A stretch of 64,000 bases of DNA from Symsagittifera roscoffensis (Eukaryota; Xenacoelomorpha; Acoela; Convolutidae). The stretch spans positions 10,749,579 to 10,813,578 of the forward strand of contig NC_087065.1 of assembly GCF_963678635.1 (NCBI RefSeq), given 5' to 3'. The notes below the pieces were generated by a model. That model saw nothing but the letters and a program-made list of their open reading frames with translations. It made no database searches and had not been told where the DNA came from. The translations under genes and the position numbers were made by a program. Positions within the stretch are counted from its first letter, which is position 1, and each line of letters opens with the position of its first letter. Positions 21,352-36,300 of this stretch are shown piece after piece.

Positions 21352-24300
21352 CTGCAAAAAATTCACTTCGAAATAAAAAGGTTTATTCTAAATATTATGA
21401 TTAATTTTTCCTGCAATTTTTCCAAAACTTGGCAAGAAAAATAAGGAAGAATTCGAGGAACTAGATGTTACCTTAAAATAGTAAGCTTGACATAGGGACA
21501 CGTAAAGAATTTCGACCAATGCGACCAATATGCCGACAATGAGGGTCCCCACTAACAGGTAGAAGATGCCCCCCACCCTGTTCAGTCTCAAGGCAGCTGC
21601 TTCTGAAGCCGAAGTAGCCTGAAATTGCATACTAAATTGGGCGATAGGTTAAAATGGTGAGAGCTTGCAAAGGGACTTCATTTTTGCCAGATAACCTCTC
21701 ACTGAGAGAATATTTTTCTTCTATATTCGGGGGCAATTAACCCGTTACTTGACCCCGAAATCCCCGGAAAAATGAACCGCCACCGGGGCAACCATACCAA
21801 AAAAGTCCTTGACTGGTGTGACGTTTGCTATCATTTCATTTTTTCTTTGCAACAAGTCTTAAATTTTTTGGATAATTTATGAGATTCGATTTTGATTTTG
21901 TTTGCTATACGACCAAGCAATGCGTGTTTTCTTTAAAAAGTTTTTGTTTCTCATGAAATTTTTCATTGTTTTTTTTTTCATTTTTTCGTTCTAAAAACTA
22001 AATCCGAGTGTAATTTTCAAGTTACCGGTAGTAATTTTCAGGTTATTTTGGACCAAAATTTAGCCTACATTGCGACATTGCTCGAGACTATTGCACCCGA
22101 AGAATATTTTTTTCAGACTTTGGCCACAACTAAAAATTATCGAGAATACCCGCAGACGAGATATAATCGAGTGCAATTGAATGCATAGATAAAGTAATTC
22201 TATTGAGATTATAATAACAGTTTTAGCACTTGAGTTTTTAGGATTTCAATTTCATTATAATAGATTTTTAAAAATTATATCGATTATATCATTTAAAACC
22301 CATTACGAGGGTTTCAAATCCAAGGTTTGTTTTCGAAATTTGCAGGATCTTTTTTTCGATTGCTAAACCTACTAAGTTCTCCCCTCACATTTTTATCACA
22401 ATCCATACGCCGCTAAACTACAACAATTGCTACCCATACTGAGCTGACCCCAATACTTAACCAAAGCACTTACCGCCTCCTTCATACTTACGAACATAAC
22501 ACGCCCCCCCTACCAAACCCGACTTACTCCCTTTTACTTCCAAACTTAACTCCCCTCCTTCTCAAAATGACGACCCTGTAAGTTTGGGGGAGGGGGATAA
22601 TTGTGTGTGACGTGTGAGAGGAGGGATGTTGGTTATTCGGAACGAGGGATTGGTCCATTGGATTGGAGGTTTAAAATATATTTTACAGGAAATTACGAAA
22701 TTAACGTACAGTCCGTGAGTAATGCAGAAAAGCCTGAAAACTTTGCCAATAGATAAGATAAAAGCCTAAGGTAAATTGCATCATAAAGTTGGACATATCT
22801 CCCAAGAGGGTTTCAGTTTTAGAGGGGCGAGTCGGGCATTTCACTGGCAACTTGACTCCGTGGTCCTTCAAAGGGTCCCCTTAGGTACTATTTTAGCCAT
22901 CCAATTGGGAAAGCGACTTATCTTTTTTTTACGGGAGATTCGAAAGTCCATGTGAGTAATGCAGAAAAATACTGCATTTTCTTAAAAGACTAATATACAA
23001 GCAATTTATAGATGTTCACACGTTAGTCTCAATTTAAAGATGTTCTAATTATTATAATAGTGTATTATGATATTTAAGGCTTATCTGAAAAATATTCTAA
23101 CCCGCATTATAATCCATTCTAATGGATTTACACTGTAAAAAAATTTTTGTAATTATGTAACAAAAAAACCCATGACAATCGGATGTAACCAATTCATTTT
23201 TTTTTGCTGTAGAAAGTAGCATTGTTATCCATTTTAAATCAACTGTTACAGATTATGAAGATCGAACAGGGGCGAATTTAAGAATTTCAAATTTTTGGGG
23301 CGGACGCTTTCTTTTTCAGGGATTCGTTTCGACCCCCTCCCGACCCAAAGGGTCCCCCTTTGTACTGTTTTGAGATATCCCTTTTTGGCTGACCGACCCT
23401 AAAATTTTTCGAAAGGTGGCTTCGGCGCCAAATTACACTAAGTTTGAGAGGGAAGCGCGCGCCAAAAAAACAAGATTTTTTCTCAAAATTTTCCAAAAAG
23501 TGCCCAAAACGCGTTTTTTGGCATGTTTTCCAAAATTTTGGCTGCGGCGCTAAAAAACTCGACCTAGTGCTCTTTTAGTGCTTTGGCAGAACTCAGAAAA
23601 TATTTTGGTCGTTTTTAAAAAAGGTTGACAACGTTTTCGAAATTATATTGAAAATCCCCCCCCCCCCCCTCGAGAAAATCCTAGGTCGGTCCCTGAGATC
23701 GGATATGTGATAACCTGAGGAGTTTTCTTAGGTGTGAATTAATTATTGTCTAGTAATGATTCAGTTACCAACTGAAACTTTTTCTCTGTTCTCAGCTGAG
23801 TCATAGCTGTAGCAAATTGCATACTTTATAATGCAGCTGCATATATAATATGATAATCAGTGACCTTGGTATAACGTGATACATTCTTACATAGCATTAT
23901 TAACCAAGATTACTGCTAGAGCAGCATTACATTATCCGTTTTACAGGAAATTTTTTAAAAGTATAACAGCAGGATATTAACAACAGGAGTTATTCAGTTC
24001 AATTGCAAAATTTTCTCTGATTCATAATTGTTTCATTCCCCCTCCAGTTGACCTCTCCAACTCGGGTATCATGGAGTCTCTTGATCGCTTAAGAATTCCA
24101 AGACGTGTTTCAAGTGAAGAAGCCCAAGAAGAAGTCCAAGAAGTCCAGTGAAAAAGTTCAAGACGTGTTTCCAGAAGCTTACTATGTTCTCTCGGTAAGC
24201 TGCAAGTGCAGCTTTCTCAAGGTTTACCCCAAATACTTCCCCGGTTGATATATGTTTCATCGAGTGTGTTATTGGGTCACCAGAACATGCTGAATCTTTG

Positions 24301-27300
24301 CGTTTCAATGTCTCGAGCTTCCTCTGATGCCTGTGTCCTACTGACTTGAATTACCTGAGGACCATAGTGGTGGAACAATTTATCGTCCCTTTTTCCTCAA
24401 GGTTGATGCTTCCTTTTGATTTTTTCCGCTATTTTCTGAGCCCGTCTGGTTAACACTTGTCTGCTAAATCCTCCCACTATTTTATTGAGATGACCTGGAG
24501 TAAGAAGGCGTTTAAGATTTTTTTCCGGTTTAATTGACCTATCGACTTTTCCTAAGTTCTTTGACTTCGTTGGGGTTGAACTCTCTCGTTTGCCTTTCCG
24601 ATTGTTGAGGCATTTCCGTTTTTTGTTGTCATTCTTCCCTCTTTGTTCTTGTGCTGTTAGTGCAGTTCTCTTTCTCCTTGCGACTTGCGCTGTTGATTTT
24701 GTCTTCTCTGACATCTTCATTATGGTTTCTTTATGTAATTTCGTCCCCTCCGTTGATTTTGGTCATAGCCGTATTGGGTTTCGCTCTTTTGGTTGACTGA
24801 TTCAGGCCTCCCCTGATCCTGTTTCCTTTGAGGTCACAGTCATCGGGGAAGCTTGGAATTGTTCGATTGGAACATTTGTATCCGCCTTTTTGTCGCTTTT
24901 CGCGCAGTTGTTGCTCATCTTATAAACCTCTCTCCTCTAGTCTCTCTGGCTCACTTATTTCTTGAAGCTTTTTTCACGGCCCTGCTATAGAAGTTTTGCT
25001 TGATCCTGGTGTTTGTTCTTACGGCAGATTGATTTTTGCTTAATTATTAGAATTATTACTTAACTATTGAGTTTTGTTTATTTATTAGATTAAATCTATT
25101 AGAACTGCCAGATGCTCCAAAATTTTGGTCAACTGCATTTGTGACACAAATTTAATTGGGAACCAATCCTGCAAACTAGTTTTGTTTAGGTATCAAACAA
25201 GTAGACTAGCGCCGTTCGTTAAAGGTAGTGACAATTCTTTACTAGGTACCACAAGGGGGATTGTTAACAAGATTCGGGAAGTTCGTTAATCGGTGCAAAA
25301 TTAGTAAAGCTTAAATTCTCCTTGAAAGAGGATGAAATTCGTTACTATATACCGTATTGGGAATAGCGGTTTGAAAGAAGAATCAACATTAAATCAGATG
25401 CTTGGGGTTCAGACAAGAACAACATAGCTGAATGTTTCGAAGCTTTTGAACTCTTCAGAGAAAAGCTCTGCCAACCTTTTATTCAGACCATCGAGTGATG
25501 AAAATTTTATGTTAATTTTACCATCGCGAGCTACCAAGTCATCGTCGTATTTTATCATTGCACGCTACTGATGAAGAAATTATGCAGCATTGATAATACC
25601 GGCTGTGCTCCAGTGATGGTCGAGCAGGGACTGTTTCTGTACCACCACTTTGCCTTCAACATGTAGATCTCATTCTTCTCTTGCAGCTCCAAAATGGCAA
25701 TTGTCAGGATGCTCCTGTGGTAACAAAATTGCAAATACTTTAAACATAAAACTTAGAAAAACATCTAAGCAAGTAGTTGACCAAATTCAACGTTGCAGTT
25801 TTTACTTCATCGAAATTTTTTGAAGCATTTTTTTGTTTTGTTTTTCATCAAAGCCTTTTTCTAGGTATTTAGACTGGGAATCGATTTTCAACCGCACAGA
25901 CAAAAATGGTAAAAATTGATTATCTGAAGGAAAATATACAGATTTCAGATCTGTTGTTTACTGTTTTTGTTCCGACTTTCGATACGAAAGTAACGGAATA
26001 TTTGTGCTCGGGGTGGGTTTTTTTTTCTTCAGACAAATTTCGACTTTTTACCTTTCGACTTTCTGCTCCATAAACGTTCAAAGGCAGTCGGAACTTTCAG
26101 GGCTTCGCCCTGATACGAGCAGTCTTGTATACATTTTCTAAACTAATTAAAAACGGAACGATTTGCTGATTATACACAGACTATTAAAGAATAAGTGCAG
26201 AATATATTCAGTTTATATACAGATTAATATCTAATTATACACTGATTTTCTCAGAATTCTCGCCTATCAGCTAATATGTGCAAATGGAAGTTTTGATGTA
26301 TGCTTTCATTAATTTAGTGCTGCTATTTTACCTAAACTAAACTATTGAAACTAATTATTTTCTTAGTGTTCCGACTTTCGATACGAAAGTAACGGAATAT
26401 TTGTGCTCGGGGTGGGTTTTTTTTTCTTCAGACAAATTTCGACTTTTTAACTAGCCATTTTTGACGGGATTTTTAAAATATCATTCGAAAGATATTGTTA
26501 TCCTGAGATTAAATTTGAAAAGAAATCTTAACTGTGATCTTTTTTGGTAAATTTATGGCGGTTTAAAGATTACCATTTTGGCCAGTTTGGGACAATTATT
26601 GCGCGATATATTTCCCGCTGTTAACGCGTAAGCGGAGATTTAATCCGTCTTAGAAATCGTTCCAAATTGAAGGAAGCTTACTTGTATAATTGATTTGCTA
26701 CTAGGAGCGAAATTTATCACTTTTTACTTTATATGGAGTGTGGGGGGATGATTTGCATTAAAAATTTCAAATTTTAGAAATTTTTTTTTTATTACAGTTA
26801 ATTTTTATATGTTATTTCTGCTCCATATACGTTAAAAGGCAGTCGGAACATTCAGGGCTTTGCCCTGATACGAGTAGTCTTGTTATAGTTTAACTTCGAT
26901 AAGTTATACATATAAATACTTAATAAACGACTCCAAGGCATTTTGTCTTGCAAAAATTTTATACTGTTTGTCTTCATTATATTTTCCTTGCCAAAACACT
27001 CTGAAACTTTTGTTTCGCTATCAAATTTCTTGCACACACAAAAAAGATCGTTTACAGGTTATATGCAGATTATCTAATTTATTTATAGATTTTTTACATT
27101 GTCATTCAGATTTTATAAAGATTATATGCAGATTTTGTACAGACTACATACATATTTTATACAGATGATAAACTGGTTTTTTCTGCATGCTCAACCATCA
27201 GATGAAATAAGTATAATGAAAGGCTATTATAATTTACATTTTTCAAATAACTTTTTGTGCTGGTGTTTAGTCTTGAAAAAATTTATTGAATTAATTAACG

Positions 27301-30300
27301 TAGGAATATCTTGCACTAAAAACTAATTGTTCTAAGCTAATTTTTAAAATTTATTGGCTATGTTTTTTTTTGCCTATTTTCGCTAAAAAGGTTCATCTTA
27401 TAGAAGGAATTTGAACATACTTTGCACAAAAGTACTTTCTTACCGCGGGAGTAAAACATTCAGCACAGTATCAGTATAACACTGATAAATAACTTTCTGG
27501 TTTCATCTTTTTGCCAAACTTTGTAGAAAAAATCTCAAATTTAAACCAAGGATTATTAAAAGTGAAATCGTTATCAATCGTATAGTTTTTGAACAATATA
27601 ATCACTTTCAAGTGAATTTAAAATAAATTTTCTACAGATTCTCTACTGGTTATATATAGGTTCTCTACAGGTTTTATACAGATTATCTACAAATTATACG
27701 AATTTTGCACTTCATAAAGATTATATACTGAGTGTATGCTGGTTATCTAGAGATTATATGCAGGGTTTTATAGAATAGGAAAGTCGAGTATTTTCGGCTA
27801 GGAATAGGAAAGTGCTAAGATACTCAAAAAAGCGCTAAAACAATAAAAAAAAACTAACTTTAGTCGAGAAAAACCAATTTTTGACCGCCTAATATAAGCA
27901 ATGGTAAGCTTTTAAGCTTATAAAATAAACTATTGTAATCCACTGCTCACTCAAAATGAGACGAAGAATCACAAGTTTCAAACCGGTTTTTCTCGACAAT
28001 GGGAAAGTTTTTGAAAGTTTTTTAATGTTGTTCAAATCAAGACTGAGACTGGAATTTTAAAATGTGTATCACTCAGTTGTTTTCTCCGATGATTATTTGT
28101 GGTAGTTGATTTTGCTAGAAAAAAAAGAAAGCACATCCGACTATAAAGGGTGTGTTTTCTATGTTGCAGAAAATTTGTTGCGTTATTTTGACCGCCTAGT
28201 TTTGACCGCCTAATTTAAGCAATGGTAAGATTTTAAGCTTATAAAATAAACTATTGTAATCCACTGCTCACTCAAAATGAGACGAAGAATCACAAGTTTC
28301 AAACCGGTTTTTCTCGACAATGGGAAAGTTTTTGAAAGTTTTTTAATGTTGTTCAAATCAAGACTGAGACTGGAATTTTAAAATGTGTATCACTCAGTTG
28401 TTTTCTCCGATGATTATTTGTGGTAGTTGATTTTGCTAGAAAAAAAAGAAAGCACATCCGACTATAAAGGGTGTGTTTTCTATGTTGCAGAAAATTTGTT
28501 GCGTTATTTTGACCGCCTAGTTTTGACCGCCTAATTTAAGCAATGGTAAGATTTTAAGCTTATAAAATAAACTATTGTAATCCACTGCTCACTCAAAATG
28601 AGACGAAGAATCACAAGTTTCAAACCGGTTTTTCTCGACAATGGGAAAGTTTTTGAAAGTTTTTTAATGTTGTTCAAATCAAGACTGAGACTGGAATTTT
28701 AAAATGTGTATCACTCAGTTGTTTTCTCCGATGATTATTTGTGGTAGTTGATTTTGCTAGAAAAAAAAGAAAGCACATCCGACTATAAAGGGTGTGTTTT
28801 CTATGTTGCAGAAAATTTGTTGCGTTATTTTGACCGCCTAGTTTTGACCGCCTAATTTAAGCAATGGTAAGCTTTTAAGCTTATAAAATAAACTATTGTA
28901 ATCCACTGCTCACTCAAAATGAGACGAAGAATCACAAGTTTCAAACCGGTTTTTCTCGACAATGGGAAAGTTTTTGAAAGTTTTTTAATGTTGTTCAAAT
29001 CAAGACTGAGACTGGAATTTTAAAATGTGTATCACTCAGTTGTTTTCTCCGATGATTATTTGTGGTAGTTGATTTTGCTAGAAAAAAAAGAAAGCACATC
29101 CGACTATAAAGGGTGTGTTTTCTATGTTGCAGAAAATTTGTTGCGTTATTTTGACCGCCTAGTTTTGACCGCCTAATTTAAGCAATGGTAAGATTTTAAG
29201 CTTATAAAATAAACTATTGTAATCCACTGCTCACTCAAAATGAGACGAAGAATCACAAGTTTCAAACCGGTTTTTCTCGACAATGGGAAAGTTTTTGAAA
29301 GTTTTTTAATGTTGTTCAAATCAAGACTGAGACTGGAATTTTAAAATGTGTATCACTCAGTTGTTTTCTCCGATGATTATTTGTGGTAGTTGATTTTGCT
29401 AGAAAAAAAAGAAAGCACATCCGACTATAAAGGGTGTGTTTTCTATGTTGCAGAAAATTTGTTGCGTTATTTTGACCGCCTAGTTTTGACCGCCTAATTT
29501 AAGCAATGGTAAGATTTTAAGCTTATAAAATAAACTATTGTAATCCACTGCTCACTCAAAATGAGACGAAGAATCACAAGTTTCAAACCGGTTTTTCTCG
29601 ACAATGGGAAAGTTTTTGAAAGTTTTTTAATGTTGTTCAAATCAAGACTGAGACTGGAATTTTAAAATGTGTATCACTCAGTTGTTTTCTCCGATGATTA
29701 TTTGTGGTAGTTAATTTTGCTAGAAAAAAAAGAAAGCACATCCGACTATAAAGGGTGTGTTTTCTATGTTGCAGAAAATTTGTTGCGTTATTTTGACCGC
29801 CTAGTTTTGACCGCCTAATTTAAGCAATGGTAAGATTTTAAGCTTATAAAATAAACTATTGTAATCCACTGCTCACTCAAAATGAGACGAAGAATCACAA
29901 GTTTCAAACCGGTTTTTCTCGACAATGGGAAAGTTTTTGAAAGTTTTTTAATGTTGTTCAAATCAAGACTGAGACTGGAATTTTAAAATATGTATCACTC
30001 AGTTGCTTTCTCCGATGATTATTTGTGGTAGCTGATTTTGCTAGAAAAAAAAAGAAAACACACCCGAAAATAAAGTTCCTTCCCATTTTCAAATGGTTGG
30101 AACAAAAATTTTGAGCATCAAAACTCTTCCATTTTACCTGATTAAGAAAAAACACAAGCTCTGAACAAATGTCTTGATTTTGTTCGTCGACACTAAAAAA
30201 GACTAAAACAAGACACTTTTTCACACTTATGCAAATTTTAAGAAAAATTATTGGTAAGCCGGTTCAATGGGGAGTGAAATTGATTTCAGTTTCAATATTG

Positions 30301-33300
30301 CAACAAAAGAAAAACAGTAGTAAAGTACCAGTTCTGGGTCAGCGCCAATTTAGCTCGTTTCAAAGACAAAACTGAAAACAGAACTGTGGTATCATATCAG
30401 TAATGATTCAATACTGCCCCAGTACTATTTTCACCCTTCGGTTTTTACTGATCATTACAAATTCAAAAAAAAAATACGGCAAAAATGTTTGTGCAAACAT
30501 ATGCTTCTAACCAGATGCGCAGCAACATCTACCTATTGCTTTCAACCTACCCTCACATTGCCTCTGCACCAACTTTTTATAGCATGAATTGTAATAATGA
30601 GATTCTTTTTCAGATCTCAGAGAAGCGAAAACAAATATCACCGTGTTTTTTTAAACAAAAAGGAATCCCATTTTTTTCTTCGATTTTACGCAGAATCCTT
30701 GGTAACTCTTACTTAGCAATGATCTAATACTGCAAAAACTAATTAAGTTTGGATCAATGGAGATAGATGGCTCAGAATTGCCTGCGTCTGATTTGCGTTA
30801 AAATTCAGCGTTTCAATGTATGAGACTACTAATGCTAGTGCAGTGCTCATTATATCAAAAGACTGCAGCACAATTAAATTTGTTGAGTGCACGTCGTAAC
30901 CTATAGTGGGTTCTGTCTAACAGCTTCCCGCCATTTCAAAAAAATCTGCTTTTTAAGATATCACATTTTTAAAAAGAAGTTTTTTTTTACTTTCCAAATT
31001 ACTGCTAGTTAGATTATAACTATGCGTCTTCCCGAGTTGAGACTTAATATTTGTGTTTCGGCCGAGGTGGTTCGAATGCGTCTTGGAGTTTGACTTTGAC
31101 ATATAGTCAAAATCATGCCAAATAAATATTAGGTCGAGTCGGTCGAAACATAAAGTCGAGCACAAAGTCGAAACATAAAGTCGAGTCGATCGAAACTTAA
31201 GTGCATTTACGCCTTTGCTAATTTCGATTCGCCTCTGTTTTACCCATCCATAAATGATTTTATTAAATTACAAGTATGGCGACGTTCTAGGTGTGGCCAG
31301 TCCATAGTTGATGACATTGAGGTTGGGTCCCACTTTGAACGTCGAGCAGGGCTGCAGGTGGTTGTAGTACTCCATCATCACACTCTCCATCAGAAAAGCG
31401 AAGTTGGGATTCTCCTGCACCATCTGCACGCCCTCTGCCGTCTTAACAGGAGCATCACTCACATGCTCAATTTAGATAAATTTTTCGTTTTTTCTTTATT
31501 GTGTTTCTTTTTTTTTGCTGAAATATTTTTTGTGCTCTTAGAGATTAGCAATATTGTACAAATATAAAACTGATGATTGAGCTTAGTCTATATACAGGAC
31601 CACTCGTGAAATTAAAAATCACTTACGGATTTCGTGAAGTGATTTCTTTCTTGCATGAAGAGATACATTCGCTGGTAAGTTCCGATTGAAGATCTCTGCA
31701 ACAAAAAAAAAGCGTTTTCGAAAACACTTTTTAGAGGCCGAACGCTTTTGAAAATGCATCATCTATTCTACATGTATTGCAAATAGTCGGTCTAATTACT
31801 AACAATATTCGCTATAACTTTTCACTACCAATACGAAACATGTCCCTGCAATTCGTTCTCTTTTAAAGTACTGATTTAGGTTTCAATCAAAATCACAGCA
31901 GCGGATCTTTGTAAAGAGTCTGCACGTTTCCGTTTTTTCGTTGATAATCAAATTGGGTAAAAAATAGCAGAACAGCTGCTCTGGTCGCTTCTGCTGTCGA
32001 GTTCCCCTCTGTGTTAAGTTATATTTTACAAAAAAGTAGTGGTTTATTATGAACTTTGATTAATTTCTTCTTATTTTTCTTCTTCTTCTTTGACAAGTGG
32101 TATGTAAAAATGTGAAAAACTGTCATACTGATTTTTATAAAATCATTTTTAAATAGGTGGACCTGGAAAAATAGTTGAGATGAGCTCTGGTCCAGAGTGC
32201 CGTACTCTATCTTGGTCTGGGAGGCCAGGTCCTCCGCGCCCGTGATGGGACTCTTCATCCTGTCCACTGTGAGGAAGGCGGCCAGGTTGGCAGTGTAGCT
32301 GCTGATGATGGTGAGGGTGAAGAACCACCACGAACACGCCACCAATCGAGCAGAAAAAGACCTATACACCAGCTATTTAATGTATTTAATGTCTCCTTAA
32401 CAATGCGAGGTGGGGGGGGGGGGGGATACGGGACGGTTTGGGAGAGGATGGGGCAGAAAAAGACCTACACTCGATCTATTTAATGTCTCCTTAACAGTGA
32501 GAGGTCGGAGTGGGAGGGGGAGGGGGAGAGGAGGTATTAAGTTGATTTTTTTTCACAAACCGTGTAAGGTTCTGTACAAAACACTCAATTCTGTTTGGCT
32601 CACAGAGCAGCACAGGGCCTTGAATAACTCCATTGACTAATTTCAGGCTTTTTGTAACCGCAATTGAAAAAGATTTATAACCATTGGCTGCTCAAAGAAG
32701 GGAGTTTTTGGGGAGAGGGAGGGGAATGAGACAATGCAATGACCCGCTTCTGAAACATTTGAATAGAATTTTGAATAAAATAAAGATATTGTCGTAAGAT
32801 AACAAACAGTTTCTTCACCAAAAACGTAGAAAATGACATCAAAGATAAATTACTTCAGTCAGTGAATAGCACAAAAGGATCAGTGAGCATTCAGTTCAAA
32901 TCAATTAGTTCGAAAAACGTTTTTGTGACGACTTACCTGAACAAGTTTCTGAATAGTAAAAAAAATGGCATTGCAAATGAGAAGCACAAATGCTGAATAC
33001 TTGTTTAATTTTTATCTAAACATCTAAATGTTGCTCAAATCAGGCCAGTTCAAACCCAGGTGCAAGCAAAATCGTAAATTCAGAAAACAAAACTAGTCTA
33101 TTAGAAAGAAATGGAATATTTGTGCTCGGGGTGATTTTTCTTCTTCAGACAAATTTTGACTTTTTAACTAGCCATTTTTGAAGATTTTTTTATCATTCAA
33201 AAAGTATTGTTGTTCTGAGCTTAAAATTGAAAGGATATTTTACCTGTGATTATTTTTGTAAGTTATAGGGGTTTGAAAATTGCCATTTTGGCCAGTTTGG

Positions 33301-36300
33301 GACAATTAACGCGTGATATATTTCCGCAGAGTTTTAATCCGTCTTAGAAATGGTTCCATATTGGTTGAAGGAAGCTTAGTTGCCATAAATGATTTGTAAC
33401 TAGGAGCGAAATCTATCACTTTGTACTTGTGGGGCAAAATGTATCACTATATGACATGTGGGGGATGATTTTAACAAAAAAATCTCCAATTTTTAAATGC
33501 ATATTTTTTAATTTTTATTTTATTACATTTGTTTTTTTTTTCATGTTATTACTGCTTGATAGTTCTCAAAAGGCAGTCAAAACATTTAGGGCTTCGCCCT
33601 GATACAAGCAGTCTTGTTTAATTGTAAAATCAAAAGATACTAGGGAATTAAATTAAAGTTTAGATTCAACTAAAAATGAATTTTTAAATTTTAATATTAT
33701 CTAAAAATGATTTCAAATTGACTTATTTTTTGTTAAATTTTACAATAGTAGCTGTAATTGACATGCGCGAAAGTAATATTCTATTAAAAAGTGCCTCAAT
33801 ATTTCAGTAGGAGACTTTTCAGCCAAAATATAGAGATGATTCGGCCGAAGATAATTCAACTAAAATACAATTGCAGCAATAATTCTGAAGTTTATTGAAT
33901 ACAAACGACATTGACCAGTACTAAAACCTTGTTCCTCTTCGCTCCGCTGCGCTTATATTCGGCACGAGAGTAATAGTGCCCGACAATCAGTATTTGTAGC
34001 TAAACTAGAGTGTTTCAAATATCTTAAATGACTCAAAAGTCTCAAAAGTAGTTTGGCTGAAATGTCACTATATTTAGCTGAATATAATTTTGTTCAATAT
34101 TTTTCCGTCTGAAATGTCTGAAAACGTACTGATTTTATAAAAATTGGATCTTTTTTTGGGGCTAGGTCTTTTACTAGGCCGACTTTTTACCAGACTGACC
34201 TTTTACCAGACCACAATGCAATAACTCAATTAGTATAAGTTAAAATTAGTGGAAGATTTGAAAAGGAAGCGGTTAGAACAAACAAAACTTGTTGAGAAAC
34301 CGTGAAATCTTTGTCTTTAACCAGACTAAACGGCGTCATTACATCTGTCAATCAAATTTGTTTATCGAGTCTGGTAAAAGGTTCATGTTATAACTTTTCT
34401 GGTAAGAAGTCGGTCTGGTAAAAGGTCGGTCCCCGTTTTTTAACCCATACGCAATGTCAATTGCAGAAACATATATTTTCAATCCAGTAAAGCAATACTG
34501 GGACCAATTCTTGTTCCTCAATTCAGTTTGGAAAAAAATTCCGAGTCAAATTAAATCGTAGCCTTGGAAAAATTGGAAAACGATCTAGTACTTGTCTTAG
34601 TTTTGAAGCCCTGCAAATTTACTAATTTTTGTCAAAACGGTTATTTATAATTCCCCATTGCCTTTGAAAAGCGTTTCGAGCATCATAATTTTGTTACTGT
34701 CTTCGTATTTTGAAGAAAGTAACAAAATGATGATGCTCGAAATGCTTTTTAAATGCTTCTCCGTATATCTCTCAAATAAAAAAAACAGAAGATGAAATTT
34801 TTAAAATTTTTATAGTGCTTTCTCATTTGTTACATGAGCAAACATGTTTGGCAAATCATGTAAGCATATTTACGGTATTTTGAAAGCAATGACGGATTAT
34901 TTGTTCTCGCAGTGGTTTTTTGTCCGGATAAATCTCGTTTTTCATCTCAATTTCATCACATTTGATGCCTTGAGCTCAATATGTAATATAAGCGTTTACA
35001 ACAGAGTAAAAGGAATGAATGTCTTGTCTGCCTTGAGCAGATGTTTTTACTTTCTGTGTCGAATAGACTTAGTTGTGTCGGATAGTTTATTTGTGTCGGA
35101 TAGTTTATTTGTGTCGGATAGACTTAGTTGACCTCAGGTATCATTTGGAAAACACGACAAAAAAAACGATTGTATCTAAGTTCCTAAAATAGGTAGTTTT
35201 AGGATTAACCCAGGAGAACTGAAAAACGATGCACTTGGCGTAGAAGTAAATAGCAATAAATAAATAAAAATGCAAAAATTATTCAATCAATTGGATATAT
35301 CCACGTTAATTAACACACAGTCTACCTCTTAGCGATGGGTTTGGTATGAAAATCAACTTAACGTAAAGTATAGGTTTTAAACGAAACGCTGAAAAAAATT
35401 GATTTTGACTTGCAAATGGTATTACATTTGCATACAGATAGTTGTATCCTAAATTGTCATTTTCAGCAATTTAGAAAAAACTGAAATTTAAATAAAACCA
35501 AACCTGGGTATGTTTAAAATGTGTGTTTGTATGAAATCGATTTTCCTTGTAAGATAGTAATTGAAAAATCGTGACATTTTTCATTTTAGTGCGTTTGAAA
35601 TACAGGGAGTGGGATGGACTTTTTAAGTTTTTTTTTTCAACTTTGACCAACTTTGTCAAAAAATTCAAAAACGGGGTGGAGAAAAAAGAATTACGCTATA
35701 ACTAAGTTGAGTCCGCACTTCATTTGCTTTCACAGCAGTTACTCTCAGAATTGACCACTTGAACACTTTTTGAATAAATTGATACATATTCTTTTATAAT
35801 TACGACCCTTTTCAATCAATTTTGAGGAAATTTTTTGAACTTTTACACCTTTTTTCACTTTTAACAGGATACAGAAAATTTTGTAATTTACTTAACGCAC
35901 TGTTCAACATCAATCAAATAACAATGCACGGAATTTTTAGAGTAGTTGTTACGTGCAAGGGTTAAACGTCTTTTACGAGTGTTAATAATGATTGTGCAAC
36001 AAGAAATCACATTTATTTTTTATTTTTCTTTAAGACCAGTGAAAAAAATTGGAAAACTAAATTTAACATAATTTTCAGACAAGAGGTTCTTGCCGCATCC
36101 AGTTTCAAGCGTTAATAATTGGCTATATTATGGTTTCAGTAGCATTTTTACTAAAATTGAGAAAAAAATGATTTTAATCAATTAATAATCGATTGTAATT
36201 TCTCTTTTTAAATCATGTTACAATCAATTAAAAGACATTTTAATCAATTATAACCGACTATTAAGCCATTATTTTTTTATACAATTTTAATCGATTATAA

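Noticed and set aside
24590-24796. Plus-strand Cys/Leu-rich ORF resembling membrane protein
   Set aside because: It is antisense to a Lys/Arg-rich frame, so hydrophobicity is a codon-complement artefact.
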